Positions 14,978-22,785 of a DNA stretch of 35,961 bases are shown here, in pieces. The stretch spans positions 1-35,961 of the forward strand of contig JAIVJS010000086.1 in the NCBI GenBank assembly GCA_020199905.1, read 5' to 3'. Both the position numbers and the translations under genes were made by a program. Under the pieces are notes generated by a model. It was given only the letters and a program-made list of their open reading frames with translations. It had not been told where the DNA came from and did not search any database. Every line of letters begins with the position of its first letter. Positions within the stretch are counted from its first letter, which is position 1. Origin of the DNA: Acidobacteriota bacterium. GTDB taxonomy: Bacteria; Acidobacteriota; Thermoanaerobaculia; UBA5066; Gp7-AA6.

Positions 14978-15754
14978 CTATCTTCGAATACGGACGGTCG
15001 TCTTCCCCGCCCGGACGGTGTCGTACGCGAGGGCGCCGGCGGGAGGCTCCAGTCCCTCCAACCGGAGAGCGCCCGGGCGGCGAAGCGAGCGGCGGTCGAA
15101 CGGAAGGTAGCGCGCGTCCACGCCGTTGACCGACCCCGCGGGATCCGAGAACACGAACCCGCGGTCGGGATAGAAGACCTCGATCCACCGGTGGTAGACG
15201 CCTTCGATCTGCGGATCGTATCGATCGGCTCCGGGGTTCGCGCGCAGCACGCCCTGGACCGTGCGGGCCCGGATCGAAAGCCTCCGGAGCAGGTCGACGG
15301 CCAGCTCGCTGAATCCCACGCAGTACGCCCGCTTCGAAGAGAAGACCGCGGCCGGGTCCTGATTGCGCAGGCGGTCCGGGTCGTACCGGATCTCCGCGGC
15401 GACACCCACCAGGACCCGCCGCACCGCCTCGGCCGTCGTCCGGCTGCCCTGAGCGAGCCTCGCCGCGAAGGCGTCGCGGTCCGGCGCGGGGGGAAGCGCC
15501 GTCTCGCGGCGCAGGCCCGTCGGAAACGGCGCGGTGCTCTCGAGAGGCGCATCGGAGACGCGAACGTGCAGCTCGATCGCGCCTTCGAGAGCGACGACCG
15601 CCATGGAATACCCGTCGTTGTCGTACTGATCGAAGAGGCGCGCGTCCGCTCCCGACGCCCGATACGCGGCGGACTGCTCCCCCGCTCCGGCGATGTTCGC
15701 GATTCCGGCGATCCCGACGGCGCAGGTGAAAAGGGCGCTGGCGCGCCCCGTCAC
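14978..15754 (-). CDS. Secreted transglutaminase-like protein
   Basis: A 258-residue exported protein with a transglutaminase-like cysteine-protease fold. The N-terminus (ALFTCAVGIAGIANIAGAGEQ) is a weak signal peptide. The core has AYCVGFSELAVDLLRRL (nucleophile Cys145), VYHRWIEVFYPDRGFVFSDP (His188, Asp204), giving the Cys-His-Asp order of the family, and the usual preceding helix ending in IRYDPDRL. Relatives act as peptidases or amidases; the substrate here is unknown, and a cell-wall or periplasmic role is only a guess. It starts at a GTG at 15754 whose GTGA overlaps the nusB stop and lies 105 bases before leuS. It is probably translated by coupling with nusB. Confidence 0.8.
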   Translation of the reverse strand: MTGRASALFTCAVGIAGIANIAGAGEQSAAYRASGADARLFDQYDNDGYSMAVVALEGAIELHVRVSDAPLESTAPFPTGLRRETALPPAPDRDAFAARLAQGSRTTAEAVRRVLVGVAAEIRYDPDRLRNQDPAAVFSSKRAYCVGFSELAVDLLRRLSIRARTVQGVLRANPGADRYDPQIEGVYHRWIEVFYPDRGFVFSDPAGSVNGVDARYLPFDRRSLRRPGALRLEGLEPPAGALAYDTVRAGKTTVRIRR

Positions 15755-16173
15755 GCCGCCGGACCTTCGCCGGGCCGGGACTTCAGCACTCCGTCCAGGA
15801 TGCCGTTGATGAACTGCGAGGACCGGGGCGTCGAGAAACGCTTGGCGATCTCGAGCGCTTCGTCGATCACGACGGGCCGCGGGGTGGCCGGCTCGTGCAG
15901 CAGCTCGAACAGGGCGAGGCGGAGGATGTTGCGGTCAACGATCGGCATGCGGGAGAGGCGCCAGTGGTCCGCCTGCCGGGTGATGATCTCGTCGAGCTCC
16001 TCGCGCCGGGTCAGCGTCCCGGAGACGAGCCGCTCGGTGAAATCGCGCAGGGTCGCGGACACTTTCTGAAGGTCCGAGCTCCTGTCGAACATCTCCTGAG
16101 GCGCGGTGCCGGCCACGTCGTTCTCGAACAGCATCTGGAGCGCGAGCTCGCGCGCCTTGCGCCGGGCTCCCAT
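15751..16173 (-). CDS. nusB: Transcription antitermination factor NusB
   Basis: A 140-residue all-helical RNA-binding factor that joins NusE (S10) on boxA of rRNA transcripts. GARRKARELALQMLFENDV is the classic N-terminus. DEIITRQADHWRLSRMPIVDRNILRLALFEL and PRPVVIDEALEIAKRFSTPRSSQFINGILDGVL are the conserved central and C-terminal helices. The ATG at 16173 shares one base with the ribH stop (TGATG), and the stop overlaps the next start. The ribH-nusB pairing is common across bacteria. Confidence 0.95.
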   Translation of the reverse strand: MGARRKARELALQMLFENDVAGTAPQEMFDRSSDLQKVSATLRDFTERLVSGTLTRREELDEIITRQADHWRLSRMPIVDRNILRLALFELLHEPATPRPVVIDEALEIAKRFSTPRSSQFINGILDGVLKSRPGEGPAA

Positions 16174-16673
16174 CAGCTCGCCCGCATCCGGCGCAGGAGG
16201 TTGGCCATCTCGACCGCCGCCTCGGCCGCTTCCGCGCCCTTGCCCGTGCGGGCCCGGGCCTGCTCCATGGTCTGGCACGTCAGGAGGCCGAATCCGATCG
16301 GACGGCCGGTCTCGGCGGAGAGAGACGCGAGCGCGGCGCCGACGGCATTTCCGAGAACCTCGTGATGCGTCGTCTCGCCGCGAACGATCGCACCGAGCGC
16401 CACGACGGCATCGCACGTCTTCGACGCGAGGGCGAGGCGCGACGCCGCCGGCAGCTCGAACGCGCCCGGCACCCGGACGACGGTGACGTTGCCCGGCTTC
16501 GCGCCGGAATCGGAGAGGGCTCCGAGCGCGGAAGAGAGCAGTGCGTCCGTGACGGTGGGATTCCAGCGGGCGCAGACGACCGTGATCCGCAGCTTCGACG
16601 CATCGGACTCCCCCTCGACCTCGCGGGCGAAAAGGGCTGGGCCCGTACGGCGGACGACGCGGCGGCTGTTCAA
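16173..16673 (-). CDS. ribH: 6,7-dimethyl-8-ribityllumazine synthase
   Basis: Penultimate enzyme of riboflavin synthesis: it condenses 5-amino-6-ribitylaminouracil with dihydroxybutanone phosphate. Of its 166 residues, 29-166 match lumazine synthase: ITVVCARWNPTVTDALL, RVPGAFELP (69-75), ALGAIVRGETTHHEV with the active-site His, and FGLLTCQTMEQARAR with the expected C-terminal Arg. The first 25 residues are a less conserved basic extension. The start is a TTG at 16673 supported by an AAAGAGGA ribosome binding site 8 bases upstream. Downstream is nusB; upstream is a 186-base repeat-bearing gap after the kinase gene. Confidence 0.94.
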   Translation of the reverse strand: MNSRRVVRRTGPALFAREVEGESDASKLRITVVCARWNPTVTDALLSSALGALSDSGAKPGNVTVVRVPGAFELPAASRLALASKTCDAVVALGAIVRGETTHHEVLGNAVGAALASLSAETGRPIGFGLLTCQTMEQARARTGKGAEAAEAAVEMANLLRRMRAS

Positions 16674-16734
16674 GGATCGGATCCTCTTTGAAGAGGGAGG
16701 ATGTTAGCACCTGCCGGAATACGGGGCCGGAAAA

Positions 16735-16788
16735 CGGGAGCCGAGCGACCAACGGGAGCGAGACGGCCGCGGTACTCCGCGGTCAACT
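16735..16788 (+). repeat. 54-bp palindrome-bearing dispersed element, copy 2
   Basis: This copy matches 12331-12384 (read on the opposite strand) at 49 of 54 positions. The core stem is GGCCGCGG (16765-16772) with CCGCGGTC (16777-16784) around a TACT loop; one arm differs from copy 1 at a single base. It lies in the pfkB/ribH gap next to a CGGGAAT heptamer array. Relative to transcription it is in the opposite orientation to copy 1, which argues against a strand-specific terminator. Confidence 0.7.
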
Positions 16789-16790
16789 CG

Positions 16791-16832
16791 ATCGGGAATC
16801 GGGAGCCGGGAATCGGGAATCGGGAATCGAAA
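16791..16832. repeat. Heptanucleotide array (ATCGGGA type)
   Basis: Six contiguous 7-base units, four of them exactly ATCGGGA and the others one to two bases different, lie just after the 54-bp element and before the kinase gene stop (16860). The phase may continue with degenerate units to about 16850. Confidence 0.7.
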
Positions 16833-16859
16833 GAAGAAGAGTCGGGAGGGCGCCGAAAA

Positions 16860-17876
16860 CTATGTCCGCAGCTTCTCCAGCTCGGGTTCCTTGCCGAAGT
16901 TGGATTCGTAGCGCTCGATGAAGCGGGCGATCGGGTAGCGCGGCGGCTGGGGGCCCTGCGCCTCGAGGCCGAAGACCGCCGCGATGCTTCCCATCCGGCC
17001 GGCAATCTCCCAGGAGAAGCCCGCGCGGATTCCCCGCACGAGGCCGCCGCGAAACGCGTCGCCGACGCCGGTCGGGTCGAGGGCGTCCCCTTCGAGGCGG
17101 GCGGCCGGAATGCGGTGGCGCTCCCGGCCCGAGAGAACGATCGTCGAGCCCTCGGCCCCGTGGGTCTCGATCACGACCGGGACCCGCGCCTCGATCTCCG
17201 GCGACGTCCATTCCGTCTTCTGGGTGAGGATCCCCATCTCGTAGTCGTTGGCGATCAGGATGGCCGCCCCTTCGAGCCCCCGGGCGAGATCCTCCCCGGT
17301 CAAGCGTGCCACCTGCTGGCTCGGGTCGTAGATGAAGGGAATTCCGGCCGATCGGCACTCCCCGGCATACCGCGCCATCCCCTCGGGATCGTTCGGGGAG
17401 ATCAGCACGATCGCGCAGTCGGCCGCGTCGAGGTCGGAGATCGAGAGGTCCCGCGCCCGGGCCATCGCGCCGGTGTAGAAGGAAGCGATCTGATTCTGGT
17501 CGAGATCCGTCGACACGAAGAAGGACGCCGTGAACACGTCGGGGCACAGCCGCAGGCCGGAGACGTCCACTCCCTCTTTCGCCAGCCGGTCGCGGTAAGC
17601 CTCGGCGTCCGGTCCGGCGGTCGCGAACAGCAGCGGACGCTCCCCGAGAAGCGCGAGCCCGTACGCGATGTTGGCCGCGCATCCCCCCTCGACCCGCCGC
17701 ATCTCATCCACCAGAAAAGAGACCGACAGCCGCGAGAGCTGGTCGGGGATCAGGTGCTCCACGAAGTGTCCCGGAAAGGTCATGAGGTAGTCGAAGGCGA
17801 CGGACCCGGTGACCACGACGCGGCCGGGCCGCCGGCTCAGGTTTGCGGCCCTGGATTCGGTCGAGGAGGCGCTCAC
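16860..17876 (-). CDS. PfkB-family kinase, adenosine-kinase-like
   Basis: A 338-residue ribokinase-fold kinase. VVTGSVAFDYLMTFPG opens the domain, RRVEGGCAANIAYGLALLGE carries the sugar-binding GG motif, and DPTGVGDAFRGGLVRGI (267-283) carries the anion hole and catalytic base Asp273. The N-terminal segment (HLIPDQLSRLSVSFLVDEMRR) resembles the bacterial adenosine kinases that I recall, more than fructokinases. The start is the GTG at 17876, overlapping the mtnP stop as GTGA. Next to an MTA phosphorylase this suggests nucleoside or methylthioribose-type salvage, with adenosine to AMP the most likely reaction. It is followed by a repeat-bearing gap, then ribH. Confidence 0.85.
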   Translation of the reverse strand: MSASSTESRAANLSRRPGRVVVTGSVAFDYLMTFPGHFVEHLIPDQLSRLSVSFLVDEMRRVEGGCAANIAYGLALLGERPLLFATAGPDAEAYRDRLAKEGVDVSGLRLCPDVFTASFFVSTDLDQNQIASFYTGAMARARDLSISDLDAADCAIVLISPNDPEGMARYAGECRSAGIPFIYDPSQQVARLTGEDLARGLEGAAILIANDYEMGILTQKTEWTSPEIEARVPVVIETHGAEGSTIVLSGRERHRIPAARLEGDALDPTGVGDAFRGGLVRGIRAGFSWEIAGRMGSIAAVFGLEAQGPQPPRYPIARFIERYESNFGKEPELEKLRT

Positions 17877-18739
17877 AGGTATCGGCCCGCGATCGGCGCC
17901 AGCCGGCGGCGGGTCTCCTCCGAGAGCGCCTTGCGGTCGGTCAGGACTCCATAGCGCATCGCGTCCCGGCAACCGCAGCTCCGGTCCGCGGCGACCCGCG
18001 CCACCGCCGCCCGCATCGTGCGCCTCGCCCCGGTCGCGTTCTCGGACAGGACCGCGAGGATCGCTTCCACGGTGACCTCCTCCTCGGAGTCGCGCCAGCA
18101 GTCGTAGTCGGTCACCAGCGCCAGCGTCGCGTAGCAGATCTCCGCCTCCCGCGCCAGCCGCGCCTCCGTCAAATTCGTCATCCCGATCACATCGGCCCCC
18201 CACGACCGGTACAGCCGCGACTCGGCGCGGGTCGAGAACTGCGGCCCCTCGATGCAGACGTAGGTGCCTCCCCGGCGCACCGAGATACCGGAATCTTTCG
18301 CGCTCGCTTCGAGGGCGTCCGCGAGAGAAGAGCAGATCGGGTCCGCGAAGCCCGCGTGCGCGACGATGCCGCGGTCGAAGAACGTGTCCTCCCGGTGCCG
18401 GGTGCGGTCGATGAACTGATCGGGGACCATTGCGTGCCGCGGGGGGATCTCTTCCCGCAGGCTGCCGACCGCGGACGCCGAGAGGAGGGCGTCGCAGCCG
18501 AGCATCTTGAATCCGCAGATGTTCGCGCGATAGTTGATCTCGGTCGGCGAGAACTTGTGTCCGCGCGCGTGACGCGAGAAGAACGCCACCGCCACGCCCC
18601 CGAGCGTGCCCGTGAAGTAGGAGTCGGACGGCTGGCCGAAGGGCGTTTCGACTTTCTCCTCCTTGAGGTCTTCGATACCGGACAGGTCGTACACCCCGCT
18701 ACCGCCGATCAGGCCGACGCGGGCCGGTTTTCTCTTCAC
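17873..18739 (-). CDS. mtnP: S-methyl-5'-thioadenosine phosphorylase family
   Basis: Phosphorolysis of methylthioadenosine to adenine and methylthioribose-1-phosphate, recycling polyamine and methionine by-products. The 288 residues begin ARVGLIGGSGVYDLSGIED, with the phosphate-binding Gly loop at 12-15. They continue with SRHARGHKFSPTEINYRANI (56-73), a SAVGSLREEIPP block, YVCIEGPQFSTRAESRLYRSWGADVIGMTNLTEA and EICYATLALVTDYDCW. These match the MTAP/MTIP branch of purine nucleoside phosphorylases. MTA versus MTI or inosine/guanosine specificity is not certain from sequence. GTG 18739 overlaps the upstream stop as GTGA. Confidence 0.9.
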   Translation of the reverse strand: MKRKPARVGLIGGSGVYDLSGIEDLKEEKVETPFGQPSDSYFTGTLGGVAVAFFSRHARGHKFSPTEINYRANICGFKMLGCDALLSASAVGSLREEIPPRHAMVPDQFIDRTRHREDTFFDRGIVAHAGFADPICSSLADALEASAKDSGISVRRGGTYVCIEGPQFSTRAESRLYRSWGADVIGMTNLTEARLAREAEICYATLALVTDYDCWRDSEEEVTVEAILAVLSENATGARRTMRAAVARVAADRSCGCRDAMRYGVLTDRKALSEETRRRLAPIAGRYL

Positions 18740-19728
18740 GCGCGCACCCCTTCCGCGGCGGCGCGCTGGCGCTCGATCGCCTCCTGGACCTTCGATGCCA
18801 GCACCAGCGCGTCGCGGCCGACCTCGCCCGAGACGAGCGGCGCCGACCGTTCCCGCACCGCCCGGACGAAGTCCGAGATCTCGCGCGCCAGCGGCTCCTC
18901 TCTCTCGACCACGACGGAGCTTCCGACGATCTCCGGCTCCCCCGTCTCCCTCGACAATCGGTACGCGCGCACCGATTGCGCCTGCATGTCGACGGACAGG
19001 GAGAGAGCGGGCGCGAAGATTTCGCACCGTCGCACCTTGTCCGAGGACACCCGGGAAGCCGTCAGCACCGCCACGCAGCCGCCTTCGAAGGCGATGCGCG
19101 CGTTGGCGATGTCGATGGTGGAGGTCAACACCGGCATTCCGACCGCACGGACCTCCTCGACCGGCCTTCCGACGAGGGCCTGCACGATCTGCAGGTCGTG
19201 GATCATCAGATCGAGGACGACGTCGACATCGAGACTGCGGCGCGTGAAGATGCCGAGGCGATGGATTTCGATGAAGCGGACGTCTGCCGCCAGCGCGAGG
19301 GCCGCCTGGACGGCCGGGTTGTACCGCTCGACGTGGCCCACCTGAACGACGCGGCCCTTCGCGCGCGCCAGCGCGAGCAAGGTGTTGGCCTCCGAGACCG
19401 TCGTCGTGATGGGCTTCTCGACGAGCACGTCGCAGCCCCGGGCGAGCAGCGTCCGGGCGATCTCGGCATGGCTGACCGTCGGGGTCGCGATGATGACGGC
19501 CTCGGCGGCGCCGGCGGCCTCCTCCAGCGACGCGAGCACCGGAATTCCGAATTCCGCTCCCACCTCGCGTGCGCGCCCGGGGTGCCGGTCGACGACGCCG
19601 ACGCACCGCACGCCCCGGAGGGAGGCCGCGATGCGGGCGTGATGGCGTCCGAGGTGGCCGACGCCGACGACCGCTACACGCACCTCTCGCGCGGCGGGGC
19701 CTCCCTCCGCGGCTCCGGCCGGCGTCAC
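18736..19728 (-). CDS. Gfo/Idh/MocA oxidoreductase next to lpxA (GnnA-like)
   Basis: A 330-residue NAD(P)-dependent sugar oxidoreductase. The Rossmann part has VAVVGVGHLGRHHARI (19-34) and VLVEKPITTT with the catalytic Lys of EKP (104-106). The C-terminal part has GHVERYNPAV and VVLDLMIHDLQIV with a conserved His177. A gene of this family next to lpxA is known: in Acidithiobacillus and Leptospira, GnnA oxidises UDP-GlcNAc at C3 so that GnnB can aminate it, giving a lipid A with 3-amino sugar. No GnnB aminotransferase is in this window, so that role is only a hypothesis. GTG 19728 overlaps the lpxA stop (GTGA). The next gene is mtnP, not lpxB. Confidence 0.82.
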   Translation of the reverse strand: MTPAGAAEGGPAAREVRVAVVGVGHLGRHHARIAASLRGVRCVGVVDRHPGRAREVGAEFGIPVLASLEEAAGAAEAVIIATPTVSHAEIARTLLARGCDVLVEKPITTTVSEANTLLALARAKGRVVQVGHVERYNPAVQAALALAADVRFIEIHRLGIFTRRSLDVDVVLDLMIHDLQIVQALVGRPVEEVRAVGMPVLTSTIDIANARIAFEGGCVAVLTASRVSSDKVRRCEIFAPALSLSVDMQAQSVRAYRLSRETGEPEIVGSSVVVEREEPLAREISDFVRAVRERSAPLVSGEVGRDALVLASKVQEAIERQRAAAEGVRA

Positions 19729-20504
19729 TTGTGGAAGCCCCGCTTGCTCCCCCGGATGAACAGGACCAGGTCGTCGACATCCGGGTGGCCCGAGAGCTCC
19801 GTCGCGATGCGCTCCAGCGCCTGCGTTGTGTTGAGTTTCGATTTGATCAGGAGGCGGTAGGCCTTCTGGAGCGCCTCGATGCGCTCGTCCTCGAACCCGT
19901 TCCTCTTGAGCCCGATGGCGTTGATGCCGTAGGTCTTCGCGTCGATTCCGTCGGTCTTGCAGAACGGCAGCACGTCCTGCCGCAGCTGCGCGTAGGCGCC
20001 GACGAACGCGTGGTTGCCGATGCGAATGAACTGATGCGCTGCCGCGAACGCCCCGAGAGTGGCGTGGTCCCCCACGTCGACGTGGCCGGCCAGGGCGGCG
20101 CAGTTCGCGAACACGACGCGGGAACCGATGCGGCAGTCGTGCGCAATGTGGCTGTAGGACATGAAGTAGCCGTCGTCGCCGATCACGGTTTCTCCGCGCC
20201 CGGTCACCGTGCCGCGGTGCGCCGTCATGAACTCTCGAAAGACGTTGCGCGCGCCGACGACGAGGCGAGTCGGCTCTCCGTGGTACTTCAGGTCCTGCGG
20301 CTCGAGCCCGAGGACCGCGTGCGGAAAGATCCGATTCCCTTCGCCGATCTCCGCCGGCCCCGAGATGTTGGCGTGAGCGCCGACGTGTGTGCCGTTTCCG
20401 AGGCGCACGTGGTCCCCGACGACGGCGTACGGACCGACCTCGACGCCCTCCCCGAGGGTCGCGCTCGGCGAGACGATCGCCGTCGCATGGACCTCGGCGC
20501 TCAC
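19725..20504 (-). CDS. lpxA: Acyl-ACP:UDP-N-acetylglucosamine O-acyltransferase LpxA
   Basis: First committed step of lipid A synthesis: transfer of a 3-hydroxyacyl chain to UDP-GlcNAc (or the 3-amino analogue). The 259 residues start [21 protein letters not shown] and run as left-handed beta-helix hexapeptides (I/V-G-x-x-x-x). [21 protein letters not shown] and SYSHIAHDC follow; His122 matches the E. coli catalytic His125. The helical C-terminus has [25 protein letters not shown] 20504 is used because GTGA overlaps the fabZ stop. Frames open further upstream are unrelated to the family. Confidence 0.96.
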   Translation of the reverse strand: MSAEVHATAIVSPSATLGEGVEVGPYAVVGDHVRLGNGTHVGAHANISGPAEIGEGNRIFPHAVLGLEPQDLKYHGEPTRLVVGARNVFREFMTAHRGTVTGRGETVIGDDGYFMSYSHIAHDCRIGSRVVFANCAALAGHVDVGDHATLGAFAAAHQFIRIGNHAFVGAYAQLRQDVLPFCKTDGIDAKTYGINAIGLKRNGFEDERIEALQKAYRLLIKSKLNTTQALERIATELSGHPDVDDLVLFIRGSKRGFHK

Positions 20505-20938
20505 GACCGCGCCACCAGGGCCGACGTCAATTCCGCCTCGGCGCACAGCGCCCCCTCGACGGTGGCGCGCGCGCGGCATTTGCAGAGCCGCGACTTGACG
20601 GCCAGGATCTCGGCCTCGATACGGAGCTGGTCGCCGGGCACGACCGGGCGGCGGAACTTGCACCGGTCGACTCCGGTCAGGTACAGCAGCTTGCGCTCCT
20701 CTTCCGGGAGCACGCCGAGAAGCCCCACCCCGGCAACCTGCGCCATCGCCTCGACGATCAGCACGCCGGGCATCACCGGGTTGCCCGGAAAATGGCCGAG
20801 GAAGAACTCCTCGTTGAACGTCACGTTCTTGATCCCGACGACCCTCTTTCCCGCCTCGAGCTCCAGGATGCGGTCGACGAGCAGGAAGGGATAACGGTGC
20901 GGGAGGATCTTCATGATCTCGAGGATTCCGAGCTCCAC
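20501..20938 (-). CDS. fabZ: 3-hydroxyacyl-ACP dehydratase FabZ
   Basis: Hot-dog-fold dehydratase of fatty acid elongation, 145 residues. [13 protein letters not shown] carries catalytic His14, and [20 protein letters not shown] carries Glu63. It competes with LpxA and LpxD for 3-hydroxyacyl-ACP, which is why it is often found beside them. The GTG at 20938 is preferred over an ATG at 20956, because a GGGAG ribosome binding site sits 7 bases before the GTG and nothing before the ATG. It starts 1 base after the lpxD stop. Confidence 0.96.
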   Translation of the reverse strand: MELGILEIMKILPHRYPFLLVDRILELEAGKRVVGIKNVTFNEEFFLGHFPGNPVMPGVLIVEAMAQVAGVGLLGVLPEEERKLLYLTGVDRCKFRRPVVPGDQLRIEAEILAVKSRLCKCRARATVEGALCAEAELTSALVARS

Positions 20939-20939
20939 G

Positions 20940-21953
20940 CTAATCTCCCTTTCCACGGCCGGACCCGGCCGACTTTTCGAGCCTTTCGAGCCTCTCGAAA
21001 AGCTCCGGCAGGCGTGCGATGAGCGCCGCGCGCTTTAGAAAGTCCCGGTGCGGAGCGGGAGGATAGCCCGAAAGGACCGCCCCCGCCGGCACGACGGCCC
21101 GGGACGGGATTCCGGCCTGACCGGTGGCGATCGCTCCGTCGCCGAGCCTCGCGTGGTCGCCGATCCCGGCCTGTCCCGCGAGAGTGACGTGAGCCCCGAG
21201 CCGCGCGGATCCCGCGATCCCCGCCTGCCCGCAGAGGATGGAGTGTTCGCCCACTTCGACGTTGTGGCCGACCTGGACGAGGTTGTCGATCTTGGTGCCG
21301 CGGCCGATCACGGTCTCGCCCAGCGTCGCGCGGTCGATCGCGGAGTTGGCGCCGATCTCGACGTCGTCTTCCACCCGGACGATGCCCACCTGGGGAATCT
21401 TGCGGTGCCCCTCTCCGTCCCAGACGTAACCGAAGCCGTCGGAACCCACGACTGCCCCGGCGTGAAGCACGCACCGCGCTCCGATGCGGCATCCCGCGAG
21501 GACGGCGGCGTTCGGATGAAGCCACGAGTCCTCGCCGATCTCCGCTCCTTCCCCGACGAAGCTCCCCGGAGAGAGCACGACGCGGGCGCCCACCTTCGCG
21601 CCCTTCTCCACAGTGGCGCCGGCCGCGACCGACGCGCCCTTCCCGATCTTCGCTTCGGCGTCGACGCGGGCCTGGCGCGAGACGCCGGCGCGCGGTCGCT
21701 TCTGCGGTCGCAGTCGGTCGAGCCATGCGGCGAAGGCGGCCGTCGGGTTTCGCACGAGGACCGCGGGGCGGCCGCCGGCCTGCTCCTCCAGCGCGACCAG
21801 GAGGGCCCCGGCCCGGCTCTCGGCCGCGTCCCGGACTCGGCGGGGATCGGCGAGCCAGGAGAGGTCTCCGGCCTGCGCGCGATCGAGGGCCTCGATGCCG
21901 GTCAGGCGGAGGCGAGGATCTCCGACCACGCGCCCGCCGACGGCTTCCGCCAC
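20940..21953 (-). CDS. lpxD: UDP-3-O-acylglucosamine N-acyltransferase LpxD
   Basis: Third step of lipid A synthesis, adding the N-linked acyl chain. [29 protein letters not shown] is the LpxD N-terminal domain. Hexapeptide repeats run from about 95 to 300, with [28 protein letters not shown] and [11 protein letters not shown], whose His230 matches the catalytic His239 of E. coli. The C-terminal helix is Leu/Arg-rich. The only in-frame start is GTG 21953, with AGGG about 6 bases before it. Family members usually have some ten more N-terminal residues, and the frame does encode LpxD-like residues upstream ([10 protein letters not shown]) but no start codon before a stop. See the finding on the ompH/lpxD junction. 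Confidence 0.93.
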   Translation of the reverse strand: MAEAVGGRVVGDPRLRLTGIEALDRAQAGDLSWLADPRRVRDAAESRAGALLVALEEQAGGRPAVLVRNPTAAFAAWLDRLRPQKRPRAGVSRQARVDAEAKIGKGASVAAGATVEKGAKVGARVVLSPGSFVGEGAEIGEDSWLHPNAAVLAGCRIGARCVLHAGAVVGSDGFGYVWDGEGHRKIPQVGIVRVEDDVEIGANSAIDRATLGETVIGRGTKIDNLVQVGHNVEVGEHSILCGQAGIAGSARLGAHVTLAGQAGIGDHARLGDGAIATGQAGIPSRAVVPAGAVLSGYPPAPHRDFLKRAALIARLPELFERLERLEKSAGSGRGKGD

Positions 21954-21954
21954 C

Positions 21955-22575
21955 TCGCCCTGCGCCCGCCGGAGACTTCGGAGCCGCGGCGCCCGTCGCG
22001 CCGGCCGGCTTCGGAAGCGCGACGGTCGTGTTGATGCGCTTCAACACCTCATCGGTGACGTCGGTCGCCTCGTCCGCGTAGATGATCCCGGCCCGGGAGT
22101 CGAGGACGACGGCGTAACGCTTCTCCTTGAAGAAGTCCTTCACGATCGGACCGATCCGGCCCTCGAGAGAGCCCATCTCCTTGCGCTCGGCCTCCTGCAG
22201 GTCCTTCTGCGCGTCCTCCTGCATCCTCTTCCAGGCCTTCTGGCGGTCGTCGGCCTGCTTCTCGAGCGCCTCGCGCTTGTCCGCGGGCATGGACTGACCC
22301 TGGTCGTTCAACTTCTGGACGAGGTCCCGGGCGTCTTTTTCGACCTTGTCGAGCTCCTCCTTCTTCTGGTCGGACAGCTTCTTCAGGCGGCCGTAGGCTT
22401 CCTTGCCGGGGGCGGACTCGAGCGCCAGCCGCTGCGAGTTGATGATGGCCACGGGCCCGGAAAAGCCGCCGCCGGTGACGGCGCCCGCGGAGGGCGCGGC
22501 CGGGGCCGTCGCGCCCTGAGCGGCGGCGATGGCCGTGACGCCCGCCGCCAGGATGGAAAGGGCAATACGTTTCAT
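21955..22575 (-). CDS. Periplasmic chaperone OmpH/Skp (frame has no stop of its own)
   Basis: Skp-type holdase for outer-membrane proteins. The ATG at 22575 has AAGGAG 6-7 bases upstream and a Sec signal (KRIALSILAAGVTAIAAAQG). VAIINSQRLALESAPGKEAYGRL is the Skp beta-strand start. A long charged helical hairpin follows (about 60-140, with QKKEELDKVEKDARDLVQKL), then the strand YAVVLDSRAGIIYADEATDVTDEVLKRIN. The recognisable protein ends near residue 185, followed by a Pro/Ala-rich tail. No stop codon occurs: the frame stays open through all of lpxD to a stop at 20911. I cut the feature just before the lpxD GTG. An indel or assembly error at the junction, or a fusion by frameshift, are the options. 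Between bamA and lpxD, as is common. Confidence 0.85.
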
Positions 22576-22617
22576 TCCAAGCTCCTTGAACGTAGTCGTG
22601 TGCGGCGAGAGCGCGAA

Positions 22618-22645
22618 ATAATAGCAGACTCCCCCGAGGCTACAA
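22618..22645 (-). promoter_or_regulatory. Promoter for ompH-lpxD-fabZ-lpxA
   Basis: On the minus strand TTGTAG (22645-22640), a 16-base spacer and TATTAT (22623-22618) preceded by TGC (extended -10) lie about 43 bases before the ompH ATG. This leaves a leader of roughly 35 bases with a strong ribosome binding site. It is the clearest sigma70-type promoter in the window. Confidence 0.55.
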
Positions 22646-22765
22646 CAGCCGGAAAACGGCCCCATTCCGGGGGAGATCCCTCGGCCGCCGTCTGCGAGCA
22701 CCAACAGCAATCCCACAACGCGTGATCGCCATGGGGATGTTGCGGCACGGCCGCTGACTCCCTTA

Positions 22766-22784
22766 CGGCCCCGTCGAGGGGCCG
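22766..22784 (-). terminator. Hairpin directly after bamA
   Basis: A perfect 7-base stem (CGGCCCC/GGGGCCG) with a 5-base loop begins one base after the bamA TAA. There is no T-run on the minus strand, so it may be a weak terminator or an mRNA-stabilising end. The rest of the 210-base bamA/ompH gap holds only the ompH promoter and leader. Confidence 0.45.
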
Positions 22785-22785
22785 C

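Noticed and set aside
16174..16752. Extending nusB upstream through ribH
   Set aside because: The frame is open but has no NusB resemblance before the ATG at 16173, which overlaps the ribH stop and begins the conserved GARRKARELALQ segment.
16688..16921. 77-codon plus-strand frame covering the 54-bp element and heptamers, similar in peptide to the open region upstream of lptE
   Set aside because: The peptide similarity (GSETAAVLRGQL) is simply the repeated DNA translated; there is no ribosome binding site or conserved protein, so it is treated as a repeat and not a gene.
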